A stretch of 64,000 bases of DNA from JBFAPK01 sp040676675 (GTDB taxonomy: Bacteria > Actinomycetota > Actinomycetes > Mycobacteriales > Micromonosporaceae): positions 128,218-192,217 of the forward strand of contig NZ_JBFAPK010000011.1 in NCBI RefSeq assembly GCF_040676675.1. Reading direction: 5' to 3'. The notes beneath the pieces are model-generated. The model searched no databases. It was not told the origin of the DNA and saw only the letters and a program-made list of their open reading frames with translations. How positions within the stretch are numbered: the stretch's first letter is position 1; every line of letters starts with the position of its first letter. The position numbers were made by a program, and so were the translations under genes. Shown here one piece after another: positions 23,986 through 30,776 of the stretch.

Positions 23986-25584
23986 TCAGGCCGCTGGCAG
24001 GCTGGTGAACACCAGCGGCCCGGACGGTGCCGGAGTACCGCCGTTGGGGTACCCCCAGGACGCCCCGTTACCCGCCGAGGTGCTGAGCGTGAAGCCCACC
24101 GTGTACGTCCCTGTCGGCAGGGCGGAGAAGGACACCGGCAGCGAGACGTGCCCATCGGGCCCGACACGGACGCCGCCGCTCGCGCCGCCCACCGAGTGAC
24201 CGAGGGAGTTGTAGATGGTGGTCGAGAACCCGGTCACTGGAGCAAGCGTGACGTCGTCGATGATGACGTTGACGCTGATGCCGTTGAACAGGTCACCCGG
24301 AGCGGCCTCGGTGCGGCTCAGCGCTGCCGCGATCGCCACCGGCCTGGCCGTGTCGGGCACCCGAGTGGCCCGCAGGTCCAGCACGGGCCCGCCGTAGTAG
24401 GCACCGTACACCGAAACCGCACCGGCCGCGTCGGTGAGCAGAATACCGTCGATGGTGCAGGAGCTGTTCAGCTCATGCATCACCACCGGGAGTGAGTACG
24501 TACCCGCCGGTCCCTCCGTCAGCACCTGGTTCCAGGTCGAGCAGCCCGAGGTCGCGACCGTGGCGGTCAGCCCGCCCTGTACTCCGCTCGCGCTAAACGT
24601 CAACGTGGTCGTCGCCGACTGGCGCCAGTTGTTCACCTGCGTCGGGCTCAACGCGAACCCGCTGGCGCTTATTACCTCGTTGCGAGTGACCCGCACCGTC
24701 TGCGCATCGAGGCCGGTGTAGCGCTCGGTGTTGCCGGCCCGGTCAGTCAGGCTGACCTCCTTCACTTCCCAGTCGCCGGTGGGGCTGCCCGCAGGCAGCG
24801 TTACCGGCAGTTCGCACCCGACGAACCAGGAGTCCCAGTTCTGCATGTCACCGCAGAGCATGCCGCCCTGGTCGCTGTATCCCAGGGTGATCGGTGCGAC
24901 GACCTCGATGGTGCCGGGGCCGTCCAGCACGATGTGACCCTCCCAGAAGCCCGCGCCCGGCTCGTCCTGGACGTACAGGCCGTAGCGCAGGGTTGCACCG
25001 GAGCCGTCGTCGTATACCTGATTCTTGGTCGGCGAGGCGAGCCAGACCCCGTCTGTCACCGGCGGCGCGGTGTCGGGGGTTTGGGTGGCCGCCAGCACGG
25101 CAGCCGGGCTGATCTCGTCGCCGGACAGGGTCCGCGTGGTGCCCTGGTCGTCGGTTGCGGTGATCCTATTGACGCGGTAGGTCACCGGCGCGGCCGGACC
25201 GTACTCGGTCAGGTGGAAGTCGTACGCGTATGACGAGCTGGCGATCTCGCCTGTGTACGGCCCGACGACGGGCCACCCGCCGTCGAGACTGAACCGGATC
25301 TGCTCGACCGGCCCGACCGCGGTGGTGCCGCTGTAACCCTGCACATAGATGCTGCCGCTGAGGTCGTGGGCGGTGGTCGACGTGTCGGTCACCGTCCAGT
25401 TCAGGGTGACGGTCGTGCCGCCGGTGGTGGTGTCGACGTGGTCCGTCGCAAAAGCGATGCCCGAGAAGCCGATCTCCGGGTTCCCTGCCGCGACGGCCGG
25501 TGCTGCCGCCGCCGCGAGCAGCACCGTGGCCGCAGTTACGGTGGCCGAGATTCGTGAGACTGCGCGAAGGTGCCCAGCGACCAT
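23986..25584 (-). CDS. Secreted protein with Ig-like/beta-sandwich domains, function unknown
   Basis: A 532-residue protein with a Sec-type signal peptide (basic start, ISATVTAATVLLAAAAAPAVAAG, cleavage near residue 33). The rest is rich in Thr, Gly, Val and Ser with alternating beta-strand patterns: TTVTLNWTVTDTST near 60, NTERYTGLDAQTVRVTRNEVISASGF near 290, and a final domain near 430-530 with TGTYTVGFTLSTSAG. Several Cys pairs occur (for example CGDMQNWDSWFVGC). Codon use is less GC-rich than that of the neighbours and the gene lies beside a truncated hydrolase and near a tRNA, so it may be acquired. No enzymatic motif is seen; adhesion or surface display is possible. Confidence 0.7.
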   Translation of the reverse strand: MVAGHLRAVSRISATVTAATVLLAAAAAPAVAAGNPEIGFSGIAFATDHVDTTTGGTTVTLNWTVTDTSTTAHDLSGSIYVQGYSGTTAVGPVEQIRFSLDGGWPVVGPYTGEIASSSYAYDFHLTEYGPAAPVTYRVNRITATDDQGTTRTLSGDEISPAAVLAATQTPDTAPPVTDGVWLASPTKNQVYDDGSGATLRYGLYVQDEPGAGFWEGHIVLDGPGTIEVVAPITLGYSDQGGMLCGDMQNWDSWFVGCELPVTLPAGSPTGDWEVKEVSLTDRAGNTERYTGLDAQTVRVTRNEVISASGFALSPTQVNNWRQSATTTLTFSASGVQGGLTATVATSGCSTWNQVLTEGPAGTYSLPVVMHELNSSCTIDGILLTDAAGAVSVYGAYYGGPVLDLRATRVPDTARPVAIAAALSRTEAAPGDLFNGISVNVIIDDVTLAPVTGFSTTIYNSLGHSVGGASGGVRVGPDGHVSLPVSFSALPTGTYTVGFTLSTSAGNGASWGYPNGGTPAPSGPLVFTSLPAA

Positions 25585-25981
25585 GTGTCCTCCCCAGTGA
25601 CGTGTGACCGGACCTCGATGGTCCGGTCGGCGCGGGCCGCCGTACCGCGGACTGCGCGCGCAGCGTATTAGATGCGTAACAGCGACGGAAACGCGATTTC
25701 AGCCCCTCCGCGCGCCTCGGAGGAGGCGTACGGTGCGCCCGGTCAGCTGACCGCAGGACAGTCCACGATGGATCTCCGGCCGAGTGGACTGCCGCACGGT
25801 GGGAGCAGGAGCAGCCCGATGGCGGGCCTGGGGTGGTGAGCCGCGACATCAAACGAGCCCTGACGCGACCGCATCAGGCGCACGTGATCGTGTGGCACGG
25901 CACCAACCGGATCCGGGTCGGCAACGAACTGATGTTGCGGCTCGCTGCCGACCGGCACCCGCTCGATACCCGAGGCTGCGG
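25585..25981. other. Intergenic region, 397 bp, possible gene remnant
   Basis: A plus-strand frame from about 25833 reads SRDIKRALTRPHQAHVIVWHG, then TNRIRVGN and RLAADRHPLDTRGCGYC. It looks protein-like but is cut off by the convergent PASTA gene and has no clear start. I do not recognise it. The part next to 25585 contains the promoter side of the secreted-protein gene. Confidence 0.35.
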
Positions 25982-26494
25982 TTACTGCTTGGTGCAGGTC
26001 AGCACGATCAGCGCATCCGACGGAAGCCTCTCCCCCGCCTTCGCTGACTGCTTCGTCACCGTCCAGTTGGCCAGCAACAGAACGACCTTGTCGTCCGGAT
26101 CCGCCGACCCGTACTGGATATTGGTGAAGCCGAGCCGCTTGAGTTCATCGTCCGCTATGGCGGCGTTCTTGCCGATTAGGTTCGGCACGGTAGCCACCTT
26201 CAGGACTGCCGATGTAGATGTAGCTCCGGATGATGCCGCTTTCGAAGGCGCGGCGGTGGTCGGCTGCTGGCTCGGTACCGCGGGCAGGCTGAGCGTCGGT
26301 GCTGGCGCCTGGCTTGCCTGCCTGGGATCGTCCTGGTTTGCGCCGATCGCGGCGAGGACGCCGCATCCGAGGCAGGCGAGCACCAGGACGCCGCCGACAG
26401 CGGCGAGCACGATCCAGAGGGTGCGGTTGCTCTTTTTCGGCGACTGCGGGGGCGGGTAGGGCAAGCCTCGTCTGCCCCCGACTGGTCGCCGCAA
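25982..26494 (-). CDS. Membrane-anchored PASTA-domain protein
   Basis: A 170-residue protein. A Pro-rich N-terminus leads to a transmembrane helix (about 23-50, LWIVLAAVGGVLVLACLGCGVLAAIGA), then a Ser/Pro/Ala-rich extracellular linker (about 52-100) and one PASTA domain (about 100-170): VATVPNLIGKNAAIADDELKRLGF and a final strand ALIVLTCTKQ. PASTA domains bind peptidoglycan or muropeptides. The only start that keeps the Pro-rich segment is TTG at 26494; the true start is uncertain. Many such small proteins occur in actinomycetes without known function. Confidence 0.7.
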   Translation of the reverse strand: MRRPVGGRRGLPYPPPQSPKKSNRTLWIVLAAVGGVLVLACLGCGVLAAIGANQDDPRQASQAPAPTLSLPAVPSQQPTTAAPSKAASSGATSTSAVLKVATVPNLIGKNAAIADDELKRLGFTNIQYGSADPDDKVVLLLANWTVTKQSAKAGERLPSDALIVLTCTKQ

Positions 26495-26703
26495 CTCAAC
26501 GCTGGATACTCGATCAACTGGTCGACCACCACGGGCCGGGTTGGGCAGGCGTGGTCACCAAAGGCATAGGTCGGACAATTTACTAGATCGCGAACCCGGC
26601 CATTGCCAGCCAGTTGGCGGCGGCCGGGCTACTGTCTGGGAAGCGATGCACCCACGGTGCACCCAGAGGCGGAAAACCAAGATCTACTATCTAGCGTTTG
26701 TGC

Positions 26704-26780
26704 TGGTGGGGCGGGCGGGACTCGAACCCGCGACCGAGGGATTATGAGTCCCCTGCTCTAACCGGCTGAGCTACCGCCCC
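26704..26780 (-). tRNA. tRNA with CAU anticodon (tRNA-Ile2 or elongator tRNA-Met)
   Basis: A cloverleaf of 77 bases including an encoded 3' CCA. It has a 7-bp acceptor stem GGGGCGG/CCGCCCC, D-arm GCTCAGCCGGTTAGAGC, anticodon loop CTCATAA and T-arm GCGGG-TTCGAGT-CCCGC. The anticodon is CAU. The stem-adjacent sequence GGGGACTCATAATCCC and the following TCGGTCGC look more like the lysidine-modified isoleucine tRNA than elongator Met, but sequence alone does not settle this. The lower-coordinate side (tRNA 3' end) carries the odd gene patch at 23.6-26.5 kb. Confidence 0.9.
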
Positions 26781-26828
26781 CCGCCGGGCGACAGCCTAGC
26801 CTACGATCCGGAACTTACGGGGTCACCA

Positions 26829-26853
26829 CGGGCCGGCTCCGCACACCGGCCCG
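26829..26853 (-). terminator. Short hairpin behind the FAD oxidoreductase gene
   Basis: CGGGCCGG and CCGGCCCG form an 8-bp perfect stem with a 9-base loop about 60 bases downstream of the stop at 26914. No U-run follows, as is usual in high-GC actinomycetes. Its termination role is inferred. Confidence 0.4.
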
Positions 26854-26913
26854 CTCGCCCGCCGGGGAAACCGCAGCTCAGCGGCGTACCAGGTCCGGAA
26901 GCCCGACCGCCCG

Positions 26914-28182
26914 TCAGCCCGCCGGCGCGGCGCGCAGCGTGTCGACCACGGAGCCGGCGACCCGCCAGCCGCTGGCGAGCGCCCCCTGGATCGAGGGGCT
27001 GTCCCGGTGGTCACCGGCCACGAAGATCCCCTCTCCCACCCGGGCCGGCCGGCGCAGTCGGCCCTGGGGCGGCGGCGCGGCGGGCAGGGCCGCCGGCAGC
27101 GAGACCGTCGTCAGATGTTCCCAGTCGGCGGTGGCGCGGCCGTACAGCCGGGCCAGTTCGAGGCGTACGGCGGGCTCCGGCGGCGCGGTCGGTCCCGCCC
27201 GGCCGACCACCGTGGTGGCGACCAGGTGCCGCCCCGGCGGGGCGTACCCGGGCGCGGCCCGGCTCACCACCACCGTGTTCGCGACCAGTTCCCGCCGGTC
27301 GCCGTCGACCAGCAGGATCGGTGCGCTCGTCGGCGGCCGGTCGGTCGAGTGGTAGTACGTGGTGAGCGGGTGCATCCGGATGCGGCCGAGCGCGGGGAGC
27401 AGCCGGCTCGCGGCCGGCGGGTCGACCGCCACCAGTACGGCCCGGCAGCGCACGGCGCCCGACGGGGTACGCACCAGCCCCGGCTCGACGGCTTCGACCG
27501 GTACCCCGGTGACGAGCAGCGAGTCCGGCAGCGGTACGGCGACCGCCTCCGGCAGCCGTCCCATCCCGCCGGCCGGTACGCCGAGCCGCCCGCGCACGAA
27601 CGAGCGCGCCACCAGCGCGAGCACGTGGCTGGAGGTCTCCAGCTCCCGGTCGGCGAAGACGCCGGAGAGGAAGGGGCGGAGCAGTTCCTCGACGATCGCG
27701 TCGGAGAGCCCGGCGCGGCGCAGGGCGGTTTCGGTGGTGACCTCGGGCGCGGCCAGCAGCCGGTGGACGGGCAGCGTGGCGCAGCCGCCCGCGAGGAGCG
27801 CCAGGCGCAGCCGGTCGAGGACGCTGCCGACGCGGGCGCGGGCGGCGCGCGGCCCGGCGGTGGGGCGGCGCAGCGGGTGCTCCAGCCGCACCAGCGCCTC
27901 GCCGCGGCGCACCAGCACGCCGGGGGTGAAGTAGCGGAGTTCCAGCGTCGCCAGGTCGACCAGGCCGCCGAGCCTCGGGTACGCGGTGTTGACGAGCTGG
28001 AATCCCCGGTCGAGCAGGTACCCGTCGACCGCGTCGGTGGCCACCCGCCCGCCGAGCCGGTCGCCGGCCTCCAGCAGCAGCCACGGTACGCCGGCGCGGT
28101 GCAGCCGGCGGGCGGCGGCGAGTCCGGCCAGCCCACCGCCGACGATCACCACGTCTGTCTCGTCGGGCAGTTCGGGTGCCAC
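26914..28182 (-). CDS. FAD-dependent amine-oxidase/phytoene-desaturase-like oxidoreductase
   Basis: A 422-residue flavoprotein. The N-terminal FAD-binding fold VVIVGGGLAGLAAARRLHRAGVPWLLLEAGDRLGGRV is the dinucleotide motif plus the GG doublet of the monoamine-oxidase/protoporphyrinogen-oxidase family. The C-terminal GEGIFVAGDHRDSPSIQGALASG closes the FAD site. GTG at 28182 is chosen because GGGAGGGAGG lies 6-7 bases before it; the frame stays open upstream through the tRNA gene, which cannot be coding. It stands alone between two tRNA genes. Carotenoid or amine substrates are possible. Confidence 0.83.
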   Translation of the reverse strand: MAPELPDETDVVIVGGGLAGLAAARRLHRAGVPWLLLEAGDRLGGRVATDAVDGYLLDRGFQLVNTAYPRLGGLVDLATLELRYFTPGVLVRRGEALVRLEHPLRRPTAGPRAARARVGSVLDRLRLALLAGGCATLPVHRLLAAPEVTTETALRRAGLSDAIVEELLRPFLSGVFADRELETSSHVLALVARSFVRGRLGVPAGGMGRLPEAVAVPLPDSLLVTGVPVEAVEPGLVRTPSGAVRCRAVLVAVDPPAASRLLPALGRIRMHPLTTYYHSTDRPPTSAPILLVDGDRRELVANTVVVSRAAPGYAPPGRHLVATTVVGRAGPTAPPEPAVRLELARLYGRATADWEHLTTVSLPAALPAAPPPQGRLRRPARVGEGIFVAGDHRDSPSIQGALASGWRVAGSVVDTLRAAPAG

Positions 28183-28295
28183 GGCCACCTCCCTCCCGCC
28201 GCCGTCGTGCGCCGCGCGCACCCGGCCCGGCGACGCGGGCCCGCAGATACGACGATGCCCGCCGGCGGGGCCGACGGGCGGGCTGGTGGGAAAAG

Positions 28296-28368
28296 CTCCC
28301 CCGATTGGACTCGAACCAATAACCTGCCGGTTAACAGCCGGCTGCTCTGCCAATTGAGCTACAGGGGA
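28296..28368 (-). tRNA. tRNA-Asn (GTT)
   Basis: A 73-base cloverleaf. It has acceptor stem TCCCCTG/CGGGGGA, D-arm GCTCAATTGGCAGAGC, anticodon stem-loop GCCGG-CTGTTAA-CCGGC (anticodon GTT) and T-arm ATTGG-TTCGAGT-CCAAT. CCA is not encoded. TTTT follows directly and may end transcription. Confidence 0.93.
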
Positions 28369-28747
28369 TCGCGGCTGGCTCCGGATCTCTCCGGCGCCCT
28401 TGCGACGGCATAAGAGTACAGGACTCCCGGGGGTGTTGGTCCACCGGGTTGTTCCCTCCCCGCCCGGCCGTCCGGTCCCGCCCCCACCCCGCCCCCACCC
28501 CGCCGATCATGGACTTGTGGTCGGCCCAGAAGGGGCTAAAGCGGCATAAGGTCCGCCACAACTCCTTGATCGGCGGGCGGTGTGCGGGGCGCAACGCGGA
28601 ATCGGACAAATCGACAGGTGGCCCCGCCACGCATGAGCGCGGAGGAGGATGGGTACTTACCTGAGGACAGACGACGCAGGCGCGACAGGGTGGCCGACCG
28701 GGGACGACCGGTCGTCAACCCCGCGTCAGGTACGAGAGGAGCCGCGG
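28369..28747. other. Intergenic region, 379 bp
   Basis: Contains the upstream region of tRNA-Asn, a C-rich stretch (28490-28502), the imperfect palindromic repeat at 28501-28575 and the leader of the YtxH-like gene, with GAGAGGAG just before its start. An in-frame ATG at 28649 exists but is not supported by a binding site. No other gene is seen. Confidence 0.5.
28501..28575. repeat. Imperfect inverted repeat with 20-base arms
   Basis: CGCCGATCATGGACTTGTGG (28501-28520) pairs with the complement of 28556-28575, differing at two positions, around a 35-base loop. Similar GATCAAGGAGTTGTGG-type palindromes are, as I recall, common between Micromonospora genes. It could form a transcript hairpin. 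Confidence 0.6.
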
Positions 28748-29128
28748 ATGCGCGGAAAGCTTCTGTTCATCGGCGGGCTGGCCGCGGGCTTCGTCCTGGG
28801 CGCCCGCGCCGGTCGGGAGAAGTACGAGCAGCTGGTCCTCCAGGGCCGCAAGGTGCTCGACCACCCCACCGTGCAGGAGGCGGCCGGCGTGGCCCAGGCA
28901 CAGGCCACCCGCCTCTACACCGAGGGCCGGGAGCGGCTGAGCCACACCCGGCTGGGCGAGAAGCTCGGCGGCATCACCGGGGACAGCGAGCGCACCACGG
29001 AGCTGCCCAGGTCGGACGGCGCGTACGCGACGTCGACCAGCGGCGGCTCGGGGAGCAAGTCGAGCTCGACCTCGGCCACGCCGCGGAGCAACCCGTCCGG
29101 CCCGAACGCCAACGGCACCGGCCTCTGA
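28748..29128 (+). CDS. YtxH-domain-like small protein
   Basis: A 126-residue protein starting MRGKLLFIGGLAAGFVLGARAGREKYEQL. That is a short N-terminal membrane helix directly followed by the GxRxGREKYE motif of actinobacterial YtxH-like stress proteins, then amphipathic helices (about 30-85) and a Ser/Thr/Gly/Asn-rich tail. The start at 28748 follows GAGGAG at normal distance. The role is unknown; relatives are linked to envelope or general stress. It converges with the isomerase gene at a strong hairpin. Confidence 0.7.
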   Translation: MRGKLLFIGGLAAGFVLGARAGREKYEQLVLQGRKVLDHPTVQEAAGVAQAQATRLYTEGRERLSHTRLGEKLGGITGDSERTTELPRSDGAYATSTSGGSGSKSSSTSATPRSNPSGPNANGTGL

Positions 29129-29262
29129 CCGTCGAAGAGCCGTCCGGCCCGGTGTCCGGGTCGGCGCCGCGAACGGCCGGGCCGTTCGGACGCGACGCCG
29201 TCCGAGCGCGCCCGGACGCGACGCCGCCCGAGCGCCTCGGCGCCGGACGGCGGCAGGACGCG

Positions 29263-29324
29263 GATCCCGGTGGCCAGGGCGAGATTCGGCGGATTGTCGT
29301 CTCGCCGCCCTGACCACCGGGATC
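29263..29324. terminator. Bidirectional hairpin between convergent genes
   Basis: Arms 29263-29284 (GATCCCGGTGGCCAGGGC plus GAGA) and 29300-29324 pair over more than 20 bases with one mismatch and a 3-base bulge. It lies in the 324-bp gap between the YtxH-like and isomerase genes, so it can end both transcripts. Nothing else is seen in the gap. Confidence 0.6.
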
Positions 29325-29452
29325 GTCGTCGTACCCGGGCTTCCGCCGCCGCGCCCACGCGGGCACCGGGCGAGGGCGACCGCTCCCCCGGCCACGCACA
29401 CACCGGCGAGGCCGCTCCCCCGGTCCGCGCCGCCGCGTGCGCGGGCGCTCGC

Positions 29453-30460
29453 TCAGTCCTTGCTGGCGAAGGCGGCGTCGAACGCCGCGGCCGGAGCGTC
29501 GAACGCCAGCCGGCGGACGAACTGGAGTGCCTCCGGCGCCCCGACGAGCCGGTCCATGCCGGCGTCCTCCCACTCGATCGAGATTGGGCCGTCGTAGCCG
29601 ATCGCGTTCAGCGCCCGGAAGCAGTCCTCCCACGGCACGTCGCCATGGCCGGTGGAGACGAAGTCCCAGCCCCGGCGCAGGTCGGCCCAGGGCAGGTGGG
29701 AGGCGAGCCGCCCGCGCCGGCCGTCACCGGTACGGACCTTCGCGTCCTTGCAGTCCACGTGGTAGATCCGGTCGGCGAAGTCGAAGATGAAGTTGACCGG
29801 GTCCAGCTCCTGCCAGACGAAGTGGGACGGGTCCCAGTTGAGCCCGAACGCGGGCCGGTTCCCGATCGCCTCCAGGGTCCGCTTGGTGGTCCAGTAGTCG
29901 TACGCGATCTCGCTCGGGTGCACCTCGTGCGCGAACCGCACGCCGACCTCGTCGAAGACGTCCAGAATCGGGTTCCAGCGGTCGGCGAAGTCCTGGTAGC
30001 CGCGCTCGATCATCGACGGCGGTACCGGCGGGAACATCGCGAGCGTGTGCCAGATCGAGGAGCCGGTGAAGCCGATCACCGTCTTGACGCCGAGCTTGGC
30101 GGCGGCGCGGGCGGTGTTCTTGATCTCCTCGGCGGCCCGCTGCCGGACCCCCTCCGGCTCGCCGTCGCCCCAGATGCGGGCGGGCAGGATGCCCTGGTGC
30201 CGCTCGTCGATCGGGTGGTCGCAGACCGCCTGCCCGACCAGGTGGTTCGAGATCGCGTAGACCTTCAGGTTGTACTTGGCCAGCGTCTCCCGCTTGCGGT
30301 CGACGTACGAGTCGTCGGCGAGCGCCTTGTCGACCTCGAAGTGGTCGCCCCAGCAGGCAATCTCGAGTCCGTCGTAGCCCCACTCGGAGGTGAGCCGGCA
30401 CACCTCCTCGAACGGGAGGTCGGCCCACTGGCCGGTGAAGAGGGTGATGGGTCGCGCCAT
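29453..30460 (-). CDS. Sugar-phosphate isomerase/epimerase-like TIM-barrel protein
   Basis: A 335-residue xylose-isomerase-like (AP endonuclease 2 family) barrel. Probable metal ligands are in the strands YDGLEIACWGDHF, AHEVHPSEIAYDY, FGLNWDPSHFVWQ, IYHVDCKDAK and ISIEWEDAGMD. The pattern is that of isomerases/epimerases now also known to act on 3-keto-glycosides and inosose-type substrates. The ATG at 30460 follows GGGGAG. It is the last of the sugar genes on this strand and follows two secreted proteins that fit keto-sugar chemistry, so action on a keto-sugar is plausible. Confidence 0.85.
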   Translation of the reverse strand: MARPITLFTGQWADLPFEEVCRLTSEWGYDGLEIACWGDHFEVDKALADDSYVDRKRETLAKYNLKVYAISNHLVGQAVCDHPIDERHQGILPARIWGDGEPEGVRQRAAEEIKNTARAAAKLGVKTVIGFTGSSIWHTLAMFPPVPPSMIERGYQDFADRWNPILDVFDEVGVRFAHEVHPSEIAYDYWTTKRTLEAIGNRPAFGLNWDPSHFVWQELDPVNFIFDFADRIYHVDCKDAKVRTGDGRRGRLASHLPWADLRRGWDFVSTGHGDVPWEDCFRALNAIGYDGPISIEWEDAGMDRLVGAPEALQFVRRLAFDAPAAAFDAAFASKD

Positions 30461-30721
30461 GATGTTCTCCCCTGTCGGTACCGCGGGATTCGCGTGGTGC
30501 GCCGCCGAGGGCGGCGGGGACTGGGGCGAGGATGACCGGTCCGGGCAGGACGCCGACCCGGGGTACGCGGAACCGGGACATGCCAGGCATCCGAGCCGGG
30601 CGGGTTGCGCCTCCCGCACCGGGTCGCCGGCCACTCCCACGGGTCGCCGTGAACACTCTAGGCCGGCGCCACGGGTGTTCGGAAGGGGCCCTTGCCACAC
30701 CGCGAGGGCCCCCGGGACGGA

Positions 30722-30756
30722 CGTCGAGGGGCTCGCCCGGAGCGAGCCCCTCGACG
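30722..30756 (-). terminator. 15-bp GC-rich hairpin behind the ThuA gene
   Basis: CGTCGAGGGGCTCGC and GCGAGCCCCTCGACG form a perfect 15-bp stem with a 5-base loop, 20 bases downstream of the stop at 30777. The rest of the 316-bp gap up to 30461 shows only one AAGGGGCCCTT-type repeat near 30683 and the isomerase leader. Confidence 0.7.
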
Positions 30757-30776
30757 CCGCCCGTCGCGGAATCAGG

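Noticed and set aside
26914..28353. Extended N-terminus of the FAD oxidoreductase
   Set aside because: The extension would run through tRNA-Asn; the GTG at 28182 behind GGGAGGGAGG fits the FAD-binding fold.
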